Shown: positions 33,163-41,744, counted from the stretch's first letter. The stretch is 64,000 bases of DNA from Achromobacter xylosoxidans (GCF_014490035.1 NZ_CP061008.1:4774001-4838000); one strand, 5' to 3'. Made by a program: numbers and translations. The notes: a model not told the origin generated them from the letters alone.

Positions 33163-34839
33163 ATGAGCACAACAACCATGGCAGGCCGCGGCCCATCCGC
33201 GGATCCGCGCCCGATGACCAAGGATGAACGCCGCGTCATCTTTGCGTCGTCGCTGGGCACGGTTTTCGAGTGGTACGACTTCTATCTGTACGGCTCGCTA
33301 GCCGCCATCATCGCGCAACACTTCTTCTCGGGTGTGAACCCCACCGCGGGCTTCATTTTCGCCCTGCTGGCGTTTGCGGCCGGTTTCGCCGTGCGCCCGT
33401 TCGGCGCCCTGGTGTTCGGCCGCCTGGGCGACCTGGTCGGACGTAAGTACACCTTCCTGGTCACGATCGTGATCATGGGCCTGTCCACGTTCCTGGTCGG
33501 CGTGCTGCCCAGCTACGCCAGCATCGGCCTGGCCGCTCCCGCCATCCTGATCGTCCTGCGCCTGCTGCAAGGCCTGGCGCTGGGCGGCGAGTACGGCGGC
33601 GCCGCGACCTATGTGGCCGAGCACGCGCCGCATGGCCGCCGCGGCTTCTACACATCCTGGATCCAAACCACCGCGACCCTGGGCCTGTTCCTGTCGCTGC
33701 TGGTCATCCTCGGCATCCGCACGTTCATGGGCGAAGACGACTTCAAGGCCTGGGGCTGGCGCATTCCGTTCCTGATCTCGGTCGTCCTGCTGGGCATCTC
33801 GGTGTGGATCCGCCTGCAACTGAGCGAATCGCCGACCTTCCAGCGCATGAAGGAAGAAGGCAAGGGTTCCAAGGCGCCGATCGCCGAATCGTTCGGCCAG
33901 TGGAAGAACCTGAAGGTCGTGATCCTGGCGCTGCTGGGCCTGACCGCCGGCCAGGCCGTGGTCTGGTACACGGGCCAGTTCTACGCCCTGTTCTTCCTGA
34001 CGCAGACGCTGAAGGTCGACGCCAATACCGCCAACATCATGATCGCGATCGCGCTCCTGATCGGCACGCCTTTCTTCGTGATCTTCGGCGCGCTGTCGGA
34101 CAAGATCGGCCGCAAGCCCATCATCATGGCCGGCTGCCTGATCGCCGCGGCGACGTACTTCCCGATCTTCCAGGGCATCACGCACTTCGCCAACCCGGCG
34201 CTGGAAAAGGCCCAGGCCACGGCCCCGGTCACCGTGATCGCGGACCCCGCCACCTGCTCGTTCCAGTTCAACCCGGTAGGCACTTCGTCCTTCACCAGTT
34301 CTTGCGACGTGGTCAAGTCGTTCATGGCCCGCAACTCGGTGAACTACAAGAACGAAGCGGCGCCGGCCGGCTCGGTCGCCAAGGTCAAGATCGGCAACGA
34401 CGAGTTCGCCTCGTTCGACGGCAAGACCATGGCCCCCGCCGACTTCAAGGCCAAGGCCGCCGAACTGGACAAGGCCCTGACCACCGCGATCCGCAGCCAC
34501 GGCTACCCCGCCAAGGCTGATCCGGCCCAGAGCAACAACGTCATGGTCGTGGTGCTGCTGACCATCCTGGTGATCTACGTGACCATGGTGTACGGCCCGA
34601 TCGCAGCCATGCTGGTGGAAATGTTCCCGACGCGCATCCGCTACACGTCGATGAGCTTGCCGTATCACATCGGCAACGGCTGGTTCGGCGGCTTCCTGCC
34701 CCCGGTCGCCTTCGCCGTGGTCGCGGCCACCGGCAACATCTACGACGGCCTGTGGTACCCGATCATCATTGCAGTCATGACCCTGGTCATCGGCACGCTG
34801 TTCGTGCGCGAATCCAAGGACAACGACATCAACGCTTAA
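33163..34839 (+). CDS. MHS-family (metabolite:H+ symporter) MFS transporter with a periplasmic insert
   Basis: The 558-residue protein has twelve membrane helices and begins with the family motif 'SSLGTVFEWYDFYLYGSLAA', then 'GRLGDLVGRKYTF' (MFS loop 2-3) and 'LLQGLALGGEYGGAATYVAEHAP'. Between about residues 345 and 455 there is an extra soluble stretch with two Cys ('PATCSFQFNP', 'FTSSCDVVKSF') before the last helices. Relatives take up organic acids or osmolytes with protons. It follows the TctDE pair by 179 bases and ends in a strong terminator. The ribosome site GAGGAGAC precedes the ATG. Confidence 0.88.
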   Translation: MSTTTMAGRGPSADPRPMTKDERRVIFASSLGTVFEWYDFYLYGSLAAIIAQHFFSGVNPTAGFIFALLAFAAGFAVRPFGALVFGRLGDLVGRKYTFLVTIVIMGLSTFLVGVLPSYASIGLAAPAILIVLRLLQGLALGGEYGGAATYVAEHAPHGRRGFYTSWIQTTATLGLFLSLLVILGIRTFMGEDDFKAWGWRIPFLISVVLLGISVWIRLQLSESPTFQRMKEEGKGSKAPIAESFGQWKNLKVVILALLGLTAGQAVVWYTGQFYALFFLTQTLKVDANTANIMIAIALLIGTPFFVIFGALSDKIGRKPIIMAGCLIAAATYFPIFQGITHFANPALEKAQATAPVTVIADPATCSFQFNPVGTSSFTSSCDVVKSFMARNSVNYKNEAAPAGSVAKVKIGNDEFASFDGKTMAPADFKAKAAELDKALTTAIRSHGYPAKADPAQSNNVMVVVLLTILVIYVTMVYGPIAAMLVEMFPTRIRYTSMSLPYHIGNGWFGGFLPPVAFAVVAATGNIYDGLWYPIIIAVMTLVIGTLFVRESKDNDINA

Positions 34840-34887
34840 AAGGCCATCCCCCGCCGGACGGGACTGCTGCGCCCGCCCGGCCTTTCA

Positions 34888-34913
34888 AAAGCTCCTTATG
34901 GAGCTTTTTTTTT
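34888..34913 (+). terminator. Terminator of the MHS transporter gene
   Basis: AAAGCTCC (34888-34895) pairs with GGAGCTTT (34900-34907) around TTAT, and the T-run continues to 34913. Confidence 0.9.
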
Positions 34914-35143
34914 GCGCGCAATCAAGCAGGATCCGCCTCCAGGGAGCGAGCGGGCTAAAAAGAGGCCCGCACTTTCAGGACCATGTCAGACCCGCCCCAT
35001 TAGACTGGGTGCTCAGATTACGGCCTTGCGCCAGATCGACCGACGATTGATCCCCCTGTCGGACGATTGCAGGGCCAGTGTTCTGACACCGATACCGCGT
35101 TCCCCGCGAGCCTTTTATGACGCGGTATTGCGTGCTCCCGTAC
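34914..35143 (+). other. Gene-free segment that may encode a small RNA
   Basis: Between two strong plus-strand terminators (34888-34913 and 35144-35179) there are about 230 bases with no credible reading frame. Since the second terminator has no gene to end, a short plus-strand transcript is likely. Weak promoter-like sequence (TAGACT near 34998) is seen; I cannot place the 5' end. The rest, to the small gene at 35,257, shows nothing I can assign. Confidence 0.4.
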
Positions 35144-35179
35144 CGGCCCGGCCCTCAATGAGCCGGGCCGCTTTTTTTT
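35144..35179 (+). terminator. Strong orphan terminator
   Basis: CGGCCCGGC (35144-35152) pairs with GCCGGGCCG (35162-35170), followed by C and eight T's. There is no coding gene on the plus strand before it after the MHS terminator. Confidence 0.85.
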
Positions 35180-35256
35180 ATGCCGCGCACGTGAAAATGG
35201 CGACCTCTCGGTCGCCATGATCGAATCCTGCCGACAGCGGTCGCGGCCGCCCGCAA

Positions 35257-35466
35257 TCAGCGGCGCATGCCCACGCCGATTGCCACCACGCCGGCCACGA
35301 TGGCCGCAATGCCGGCCCAGGCCGGAATCGCCACCGACTTCTCGGTCTCGGCGGTGGCCTTCACCGAACCGATCTGCAGCACGGTCTCCTCGGACTTGTA
35401 GTTGAAGCCCTTGTAGGCCAGGGCGGCGATGCCCAGGACGATCAGAATGGCGCCGATGATCTTCAT
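35257..35466 (-). CDS. Small two-helix membrane protein (DUF3185-like)
   Basis: The 69-residue protein has a hydrophobic N-terminal helix ('IIGAILIVLGIAALAYKGF'), a short polar middle ('YKSEETVLQIGSVKATAETEKSV') and a C-terminal helix ('WAGIAAIVAGVVAIGVGMR'). This layout is common among small inner-membrane proteins usually annotated DUF3185 or hypothetical. It is encoded alone, back to back with rdgC. A ribosome site (CTGGAGATAAAA) precedes the ATG. Function unknown. Confidence 0.75.
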   Translation of the reverse strand: MKIIGAILIVLGIAALAYKGFNYKSEETVLQIGSVKATAETEKSVAIPAWAGIAAIVAGVVAIGVGMRR

Positions 35467-35614
35467 TTTTTATCTCCAGTTCGACTTGCTGCGCGGACAG
35501 TAGCGCATCGGCTCGCCGCTGTCAGTGACAGAAGGTGTCGCATCACGCTGCGGTATTGCCGCACTTCGGCAAAGCGGCCGCGTCGTATAGAATCAACCCT
35601 TTTGGCCGACGCTC

Positions 35615-36514
35615 ATGTGGTTCAAGAATCTCAAGATTTATCGCCTCTCCTCGCCGTGGACGCTGGTCGGCGACCAGCTTGAAGAAACGCTCGCGCGGCA
35701 TGCCTACCAAAGCGGCAACAACCTCGAAATGCAAAGCCTGGGCTGGGTTCCTCCGCGCGAGAACGGCGGCCTGGCGCATGTGGTCAACGGCCAGATCCTG
35801 CTGAGCCTGCGCGCCGAAAAGAAGCTGCTGCCGGGCACCGTGGTGAACCAGGTTGCCAAGGCCCGCGCCCAGGAAATCGAAGAGCAGCAAGGCTACAAGC
35901 CGGGCCGCAAGCAGATGAAGGAAATCAAGGAGCGCGTCACCGACGAGCTGCTGCCGCGCGCCTTCAGCGTGTACCGCGACACCCGCGTCTGGATCGATCC
36001 GCAGAACCATTGGCTGGTGATCGATGCGGCCGCTTCGGCCAAGGCCGACGAAGTCATCGGCCTCCTGGCCAAGTGCGTGGATCCCTTCCCGCTCGAAAAC
36101 CTGTACGTGGCGCAGTCGCCGGCCTCGGCCATGACCGGCTGGCTGGCCGAGGACGAGGCTCCGGCCAACTTCTCGATCGACCAGGACACCGAGCTGCGTT
36201 CGTCGGGCGAAAGCGGCGCGGCGATCCGCTACGTCAAGCACTCGATCGACGCCGATGACGTGCGCCGCCATATCCAGTCGGGCAAGCAGTGCACCCGCCT
36301 GGCCATGACCTGGGCCGACCGCATTTCGTTCGTGCTCACCGAAGGCCTGGACGTCAAGCGCGTCGCGCCCCTGGACGTGCTGAAGGAAGGCAACGAAGGC
36401 GTGGCCGCCAACGACGACGAGAAGTTCGATTCCGACATGATGCTGATGACGGGCGAACTGGCCAAGATGATGGCCGAGCTGGTCGACGCGCTGGGCGGCG
36501 AAAAGAAGGTGTAA
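35615..36514 (+). CDS. rdgC: Recombination-associated protein RdgC
   Basis: The 299-residue protein is a ring-shaped DNA-binding dimer that competes with RecA for DNA. Signatures are '[17 protein letters not shown]', '[37 protein letters not shown]', '[32 protein letters not shown]', and '[10 protein letters not shown]'-like '[11 protein letters not shown]'. Length is standard for RdgC (about 300). A terminator at 36547-36573 closes the single-gene transcript. Confidence 0.96.
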   Translation: MWFKNLKIYRLSSPWTLVGDQLEETLARHAYQSGNNLEMQSLGWVPPRENGGLAHVVNGQILLSLRAEKKLLPGTVVNQVAKARAQEIEEQQGYKPGRKQMKEIKERVTDELLPRAFSVYRDTRVWIDPQNHWLVIDAAASAKADEVIGLLAKCVDPFPLENLYVAQSPASAMTGWLAEDEAPANFSIDQDTELRSSGESGAAIRYVKHSIDADDVRRHIQSGKQCTRLAMTWADRISFVLTEGLDVKRVAPLDVLKEGNEGVAANDDEKFDSDMMLMTGELAKMMAELVDALGGEKKV

Positions 36515-36546
36515 GCCTCAGGCGCCCTGGCGCCAGGCAAGCCACG

Positions 36547-36573
36547 GGCCGCCCTTGACCGGGCGGCCTTTTT
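36547..36573 (+). terminator. Terminator of rdgC
   Basis: GGCCGCCC (36547-36554) and GGGCGGCC (36561-36568) pair, followed by TTTTT. It stands just before the convergent cyclase stop. Confidence 0.88.
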
Positions 36574-36592
36574 CATGCGCGCGAGCTGGGCC

Positions 36593-38029
36593 TCAGGCCG
36601 CCACGGCCCGGTCGCGGCCGGCCTGCTTGGCCTGGTACAGCGCCTGGTCCGCGCGGTCGATCAGATAGGCATAGTCCGGATGGCCGTCGAAGGTCGCCAC
36701 GCCGATGCTGGCCGTGATGTGCAGCGGCGCTGCCTCGGGAATGGTGAAGACATGGCGGCGGATCTCCGCGCCGAGCTTCTCGGCCGTCGCCAGCGCGGCC
36801 TCCTGTTGCGCATCCACCAGCACCACGAGGAATTCCTCGCCGCCGTAGCGGAACACGAAATCGCTGGAGCGGCACGATTGATGCAGCACTTCCGCAAACT
36901 GGCGCAACACCTGGTCGCCGCCGGAATGGCCGTGCTGGTCGTTGATGGCCTTGAAATGATCGATGTCCAGCAGCAGAACGGAGAACGAGCTGCGCTGGCG
37001 CCGCGCGATCGAGATTTCGCGCCCGACCACCGAGGGCAGGAAGCGCCGGTTCAGCACATTGGTCAGCGGATCGCTGCCGCTCTCGATCTCGGCCACCATG
37101 TCGAACAGGCCGTTGAGCAGGTGCTTGATGCGCGCCACCAGCTCCTGCAACTCGCGCACGTGGTCCGGCATCGAAGCGGCGAGACCCTGTTCTTCGCCGC
37201 GCATCAATTGCGGCAGCACTACCCCGTCCAGCTGCGCGACGGCGTCCGTGATCTGCTGCAGGCCCGGGGCGCTTTCGAACATCGCCCCGCCCTTGTGCTG
37301 CAGCCACAATCCGAATTCCGAGGCCGCCAGCCGCGGCAGGCTTTGCCCCGGCGCGCGGTAATGCAAGCCGATCAGCACCGACTGGCTCCACTCCAGCAAG
37401 GCGGCGCGCTGGCGTTCGCGTTCCGTGGAAATGTTCTGCCCCAGGGCGAAGAGACGGTAGGCCTCGTCGTTGCGGGCGCCGCGGCTGATGTCGCGCATGA
37501 AGGCGCGGCTCATCTGCTCGACCGCCAGGTCGAACAAGTTGCACACGTACTGGGTGGCGACCGACGCGGCCATGCCGTCCAGGTCGCTGGCGCGCAGGCG
37601 CAACGCGATCTCGTTCTTGAGGATGCGGGCGCCAGCCATCACCAGATGGATCGGGATGTGGACGCGGGCGTGCACCTCGCCCACTTTTTTCTGCGTGGCC
37701 ATCAGGGCGGCGATATCGCCCTGGTCGCGCACGCACAGCAACCCCTTGAGCCAGCGGGTCATGCCGGCATGCAGGCGGCTGGACACGATGTCGTGGGATA
37801 GGCGGGGGCCGGCCTCGGCATCGGCCAGCAGCGTGGAATAGAAGGCGTCGACCAGGGCGGACAGGCTGTCGCCCACCACCGCGGCGACCTGCCCGCGCGT
37901 ATAGGCGTCAACCGACTGGTAGACCGCTATCCAGGCCTGCTCGTCGGACGCGCTCAGGTAGCACGCCTGGCCGGATGAGCCGGCGTGACGATCGGAAGTT
38001 GGCGGAACGCCAATACTGCTTGTAGACAT
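36593..38029 (-). CDS. Globin-coupled diguanylate cyclase (BpeGReg-like oxygen sensor)
   Basis: The protein has 478 residues from the ATG at 38029; an ATG 8 codons upstream is possible. Residues about 30-180 form a sensor globin: Tyr64 in 'DAFYSTLLAD' is a likely distal residue and His120 in 'KVGEVHARVHIP' the likely heme-binding His. A helical linker (about 190-310) leads to a GGDEF domain with 'RYGGEEF' and, five residues before it, the inhibitory RxxD site 'RSSD'. The protein should bind O2 through heme and make cyclic di-GMP, as known for BpeGReg of Bordetella pertussis, where it affects biofilm. No phosphodiesterase domain is present. Confidence 0.93.
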   Translation of the reverse strand: MSTSSIGVPPTSDRHAGSSGQACYLSASDEQAWIAVYQSVDAYTRGQVAAVVGDSLSALVDAFYSTLLADAEAGPRLSHDIVSSRLHAGMTRWLKGLLCVRDQGDIAALMATQKKVGEVHARVHIPIHLVMAGARILKNEIALRLRASDLDGMAASVATQYVCNLFDLAVEQMSRAFMRDISRGARNDEAYRLFALGQNISTERERQRAALLEWSQSVLIGLHYRAPGQSLPRLAASEFGLWLQHKGGAMFESAPGLQQITDAVAQLDGVVLPQLMRGEEQGLAASMPDHVRELQELVARIKHLLNGLFDMVAEIESGSDPLTNVLNRRFLPSVVGREISIARRQRSSFSVLLLDIDHFKAINDQHGHSGGDQVLRQFAEVLHQSCRSSDFVFRYGGEEFLVVLVDAQQEAALATAEKLGAEIRRHVFTIPEAAPLHITASIGVATFDGHPDYAYLIDRADQALYQAKQAGRDRAVAA

Positions 38030-38118
38030 AGATAATCCGTCCGCAGGCCCCACGGCGTGTCCGGAAACGACACGCGACAGAAAAAAAGCCAGCGCGGATT
38101 ATGCTTGAAAACCCCGCG

Positions 38119-38141
38119 ACCAGGCCGCGCAGGGGCCTGGT
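38119..38141 (-). terminator. Hairpin after pyrB
   Basis: ACCAGGCC (38119-38126) pairs with GGCCTGGT (38134-38141); on the minus strand a short TTTT follows some 10 bases later. A likely but weak terminator between pyrB and the cyclase gene. Confidence 0.5.
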
Positions 38142-38172
38142 TCAGAGGGGTATTCGGCCCGGAGCCGCGCGC

Positions 38173-39465
38173 TTATTCGAGTCCGTGAAAGGCGGAATCG
38201 TCCGGACCGACGTGGGAGGGATGCTGCCAGGTCACGTCGCGCAAGGAATGCTGCACCAAGCCTTCCACGCCCAGCAGCACCGCGAAGATCGCCATGCGGA
38301 TGGGGATGCCGTTGTCGGTCTGGCGGAAGATGGCCAGGCGCGGATCGTGGTTCAGGTCCACGCTCAGGTCATTGGCGCCGGGACGGCTGTCGCGCGGCAG
38401 CGGGTGCATCACGATGGTATCGGGGCCGCAGTAGGCGTCGATGATGGCGCGGCTGATCTGGAAGTCCGGCGTATAGCCTTCGTTCTCCTCGTTGGCGAAG
38501 CGCTCTTTCTGCACGCGCGTCGCGTAGATCACGTCGGCGCCGGCCAGGCCTTCGGCCAGCGTGCTCTTCTGCTCGATGATGTTGCCGTTGCGGCTGGCCT
38601 GCTCGATGATGTATGCCGGCATTTCCAGGCCCTTGGGCGACACCAGCGAAAACTTCACATTCTTGTACAGCGCCATCAACTTGATGAGCGAGTGCACGGT
38701 GCGGCCGTACTTCAGGTCGCCGACCATGGCGATGTGGGCGCCGTCCAGCAGTTTGCCCAGGCGCGAGAACTCGGTCAGGATCGTGTACAGGTCCAGCAGG
38801 GCCTGGCTGGGATGCTCGCCGGGGCCGTCGCCGCCGTTGACCACGGGGATGTTGGTGGCGCGCGCGAATTCGGCAACCGAACCCTGGTCCGGATGGCGGA
38901 TGACCATGGCGTCGACGTAGCCGCTCATGACGCGGCTGGTGTCGTAGATCGACTCGCCCTTGGCCATGGACGAGAACGTGAAGCCGGTGGTGTCGCAGAC
39001 CGAGCCGCCCAAGCGGCAGAACGCGGAACCGAAGCTCACGCGGGTACGGGTGCTGGCCTCGAAGAACAGGTTGCCCAGCACCGCGCCTTCCAGCACGCGG
39101 GACACCTTCTGGCGGCGGGCGATGGGCTGCATCATGTCGGCCACGCGGAACAGGTCCTCGACCGATTCGCGGGTGAACTGGTCCACCGACAGCAACTGGT
39201 GCTTGCCTTCCACCGCGATGCGGTCACGCAGCGGGCCTTCTTGTACGCTTTGCGTATATTTTTCCAGCAAGACGCCGTTCTGGACGATTTCGCTGACGAA
39301 GCGCTGCACCACTTCCGGCATGGCGCGGAATTCCTGCGAGCCCTCGGGCAACAGCCAGGTATCCAACGCGCGGCGTTTGACGCCGATGCGGGTTGCGAAC
39401 ACGTCGCGGGTGAGATTCAGGCGTCGCATGGCGTCGCGCAGGAAGGCTTGCTGGGAAATGGTCAT
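38173..39465 (-). CDS. pyrB: Aspartate carbamoyltransferase with N-terminal HTH-like domain
   Basis: The 430-residue protein catalyses the first committed step of pyrimidine synthesis, joining carbamoyl phosphate and aspartate. The catalytic part (from about 85) has the carbamoyl-phosphate loop 'FFEASTRTRVSFGSAF', 'VNGGDGPGEHPSQALLDLYTI', 'MVGDLKYGRTVHSL' and 'MHPLPRDSRPG'. It is about 100 residues longer than E. coli PyrB. The first about 50 residues ('FLRDAMRRLNLTRDVFATRIGVKRRALDTWLLPEG') look like an Xre-type helix-turn-helix. The gene is alone; no pyrI or pyrC-like gene is nearby. No clear Shine-Dalgarno is seen. Confidence 0.93.
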   Translation of the reverse strand: MTISQQAFLRDAMRRLNLTRDVFATRIGVKRRALDTWLLPEGSQEFRAMPEVVQRFVSEIVQNGVLLEKYTQSVQEGPLRDRIAVEGKHQLLSVDQFTRESVEDLFRVADMMQPIARRQKVSRVLEGAVLGNLFFEASTRTRVSFGSAFCRLGGSVCDTTGFTFSSMAKGESIYDTSRVMSGYVDAMVIRHPDQGSVAEFARATNIPVVNGGDGPGEHPSQALLDLYTILTEFSRLGKLLDGAHIAMVGDLKYGRTVHSLIKLMALYKNVKFSLVSPKGLEMPAYIIEQASRNGNIIEQKSTLAEGLAGADVIYATRVQKERFANEENEGYTPDFQISRAIIDAYCGPDTIVMHPLPRDSRPGANDLSVDLNHDPRLAIFRQTDNGIPIRMAIFAVLLGVEGLVQHSLRDVTWQHPSHVGPDDSAFHGLE

Positions 39466-39562
39466 GACGGGCCCCGAACAGGAGATTTATATACGCACTG
39501 CGCATATTATTCTCAACACAAATTCAAGTCCAACACTTTTGCGCACACGGGTTTACCCGCAA

Positions 39563-39976
39563 CTAACGTCTCACGTAGGCGGTAGTCGTCTGGGGCGCAT
39601 CCGTGATCGCCTGTCCCGCCGCCAGCCAGCAGGCGGCGCAGAAGGCGAGCGCGCTGATCAGATAGCAAACCATGGCCAGAAGCTGCGCGGGCCAGTGGGC
39701 GCGCGTCAGATGTCCGGTGTAGCCCTGGCGCAACAGGCTGACCTGCGCCAGGTAAGCAAACAGGATTCCGAGGCAGGCGGCCAGCAGGCCGCCCAGCAAC
39801 AGCGCCAGCGGCAGCTGCAGATCCGGCGCGGCGATGTCGCCGCCCACTACGCCCAGCGAAAAGCCCGTCAGGATCAGCGCCGCGCCGCCATTGAGCCAGC
39901 CCAGGAAGCGAAACGCCCCCGCCAGTAGCGAGAACGACAGGCCGCTGGCGCGTATCTGCTGGGCGCGGGCGTCCAC
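39563..39976 (-). CDS. Four-helix membrane protein, unknown
   Basis: The 137-residue protein has four predicted membrane segments: 'LSFSLLAGAFRFLGWLNGGAALI', 'LILTGFSLGVVGG', 'LPLALLLGGLLAACLGILFAYLA' and 'LLAMVCYLISALAFCAACWLAAG'. No family motif is recognised. It begins 3 bases after the lipoprotein gene stop (39,980), so the two are one operon. Role unknown. Confidence 0.65.
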   Translation of the reverse strand: MDARAQQIRASGLSFSLLAGAFRFLGWLNGGAALILTGFSLGVVGGDIAAPDLQLPLALLLGGLLAACLGILFAYLAQVSLLRQGYTGHLTRAHWPAQLLAMVCYLISALAFCAACWLAAGQAITDAPQTTTAYVRR

Positions 39977-39979
39977 GGA

Positions 39980-40411
39980 TCAGCCTTCCCCGCCCTTGCG
40001 GCAGACCGGCGTGGCGCTCTGGATCGAGGCGCGGGCAGCGGCGATTTCAGCAGCGTCCCAACGCCCCTCGCCCAGCACCGTGATGGTCACCTTGGACGTC
40101 GACGGCGTGGCGGTTTCGGCGGCGATCAGTTCCAGCACCTTGGCGGGCTCCGTCACCTTATAGAGCTGCACCTCGTCCGGCGCCCCCTTTTCACCCTTCA
40201 CGTGGCGCCAGGCATAGGCGACGTTATACGCGTGCTGCACTTGCACGTGGCAGGTGCGCACGTACTCGCCGGCCCGGCGGAAAGCCGCTTCGTAGTTGGT
40301 ATTGACAGTGAAGGTCTCCGTCAGCACGGCATCGGATTCGTAGACCCCTTTGCTCGCGCAGCCGGCCAACAAGGCCGCAAACGCCATTCCCAACCACAAA
40401 GACTTGCGCAT
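39980..40411 (-). CDS. Lipoprotein, Bordetella-type, unknown function
   Basis: The 143-residue protein starts at the ATG at 40411 (an upstream ATG would add 8 residues) with the signal 'MRKSLWLGMAFAALLAGC', lipidated Cys at 18. The mature part includes 'FTVNTNYEAAFRRAGEYVRTCHVQVQHAYNVAYAWRHV', a pattern I recall from lipoproteins of this family of bacteria but without known function. Two further Cys could form a disulfide. It is followed by a four-helix membrane protein gene in the same operon. Confidence 0.75.
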   Translation of the reverse strand: MRKSLWLGMAFAALLAGCASKGVYESDAVLTETFTVNTNYEAAFRRAGEYVRTCHVQVQHAYNVAYAWRHVKGEKGAPDEVQLYKVTEPAKVLELIAAETATPSTSKVTITVLGEGRWDAAEIAAARASIQSATPVCRKGGEG

Positions 40412-40512
40412 GACACTTCCCACGATCGAATTCAACTCCTCGAATTATGCCAGGGGGAAGAGTCCTCGCGACGCCCCCGCCTGCTGCCCTTCCCCCGAAG
40501 CCGGGCGTCAAC

Positions 40513-40554
40513 AAAAAAGCCGCGAGAGGGATGCCAAGGCATGTCTCGCGGCTT
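40513..40554 (-). terminator. Terminator of the second entericidin gene
   Basis: AAGCCGCGAGA (40517-40527) pairs with TCTCGCGGCTT (40544-40554), with a nested ATGCC/GGCAT stem in the loop; T's follow on the minus strand. Confidence 0.85.
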
Positions 40555-40586
40555 GCGGGCCGGATTGCGGCGCAGGGAGCGAAGGC

Positions 40587-40718
40587 CTACTTGGTGGCAG
40601 CACCCTCTATCTTCTCGCCGCCCCGCTGGATGTCCTTGCCTGCCCCCGCTACGGTGTTGCAACCGGCCGAGAGCGCGGCGATCGAAAGCAACATGACGAG
40701 AAAGACTTTGTTCTTCAT
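40587..40718 (-). CDS. Entericidin A/B-family small lipoprotein (second copy)
   Basis: The 43-residue protein has signal 'MKNKVFLVMLLSIAALSAGC' with Cys20 in the lipobox, then 'NTVAGAGKDIQRGGEKIEGA'. It shares CNTVAGxGKDxxxxG with the copy at 713-844. I chose the ATG at 40718 because AGGAG lies 6 bases upstream. The longer frame upstream is a shadow. Family members are small outer- or inner-membrane lipoproteins tied to envelope stress. Confidence 0.85.
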   Translation of the reverse strand: MKNKVFLVMLLSIAALSAGCNTVAGAGKDIQRGGEKIEGAATK

Positions 40719-40898
40719 GGACATCTCCTGTCTGGGCTTGGAAAGTGAAGTCAGCATACCCCAAAGACCCTCATTTGCGCACCGGCCAGACCGGACGCCG
40801 CGGCTGCCGCCATGAGCGCCAGACCCAGGACCAAACGCCGTTGGAAAGGCTTGCGTTCGCCTGTCGCGCAATTAGCGCCAATCGATTAGGATGCGGAC

Positions 40899-41258
40899 AT
40901 GACCAAGAAACACACATCGCAAAGCGCCGGTTCGGCTCACCAGAGCTGGGGCTGGGAACAGCCGCAATGCCGCGGGCAGGCGGCTTTGGCGCTCTTCATC
41001 GACGATCTCCATCGCATTTTGCAGGCGCATGCCGCCGGCAAGCTGGCTGAAAGCAGCACGCTGGCCGACGCGCAGCAGAACGTGAACGAATTGCTGGCTC
41101 GCTACAACGAAATTGGCGCCGCACCGGATATTTTCCTCGGCCAATCGGTCGAACTCAAAGAGGGCGTCGACCGCGATGGGGTATCCCATACGGTACCGAT
41201 TTTTTCGGCGCGCCTGAAACAGTCATTGGTATCGATGCTGGGCCAAGGCCCGGCCTGA
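40899..41258 (+). CDS. Hypothetical protein
   Basis: The 119-residue soluble protein has 'QAALALFIDDLHRILQAHAAGKLAES' and 'LADAQQNVNELLARYNEIGAAPDIFLGQSVELKEG', amphipathic helices with no signal peptide. No family recognised. It is 66 bases before the gene at 41,325 on the same strand and may form an operon with it. Coding is supported by codon use similar to neighbours and a plausible AGGATGCGGAC site before the ATG. Confidence 0.6.
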   Translation: MTKKHTSQSAGSAHQSWGWEQPQCRGQAALALFIDDLHRILQAHAAGKLAESSTLADAQQNVNELLARYNEIGAAPDIFLGQSVELKEGVDRDGVSHTVPIFSARLKQSLVSMLGQGPA

Positions 41259-41324
41259 AACGCCGCCCGGCTTGCCAGCAGGCTCAGGGCCATAACCAGA
41301 ACAGTCACCGCAGGAGACCGCACA

Positions 41325-41732
41325 ATGAAGAATACCGACAACGTCGTAGAGTTCCTGCGCCTGCTGTCGCTGGATGTCTCCCTGGGAGCCGCCGCCCAGC
41401 ATGCGGCCAGCCAGGCGGACGCGCCGCTGGCCCTGGCCCGCCTGGCCACCGCTCACGGCTTGCCTTGCAATGCCTCGGACTGGTCGGCCTTTGCCCGCAG
41501 CTGCCTGGACAGCTCCGACCTGACCGAGCAGAACGCCATCCCCGAAGAAGCCACCATCTGGCAGCTGGTGCAGGACCCCGCGCACGGCACGGACATTCCT
41601 GCCAGCGCGATTACCCGCGTCATCGGCATCGTCACGCAACCGGAAGGCGGCGAGCCCGTGGTGGGCCACGTCGTCGGCGATCTGGCGCCGCGCGCGCCGC
41701 TGGGCCTGGCGCCCTACTCCTCGGGCTCCTGA
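41325..41732 (+). CDS. Hypothetical protein with a faint Nif11-like N-terminus
   Basis: The 135-residue protein has an excellent AGGAG ribosome site. Residues 5-65 ('NVVEFLRLLSLDVSLGAAAQHAA', 'LALARLATAHGLPCNASDW') recall the helical Nif11/leader domain of some natural-product precursors, but the usual Gly-Gly cleavage motif is missing. The C-terminal part ('ASAITRVIGIVTQPEGGEPVVGHVVGDLAPRAPLG') is Gly/Pro-rich. No modifying enzyme is next door. I treat it as hypothetical. Confidence 0.6.
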   Translation: MKNTDNVVEFLRLLSLDVSLGAAAQHAASQADAPLALARLATAHGLPCNASDWSAFARSCLDSSDLTEQNAIPEEATIWQLVQDPAHGTDIPASAITRVIGIVTQPEGGEPVVGHVVGDLAPRAPLGLAPYSSGS

Positions 41733-41744
41733 GCCCTTGCGGCC

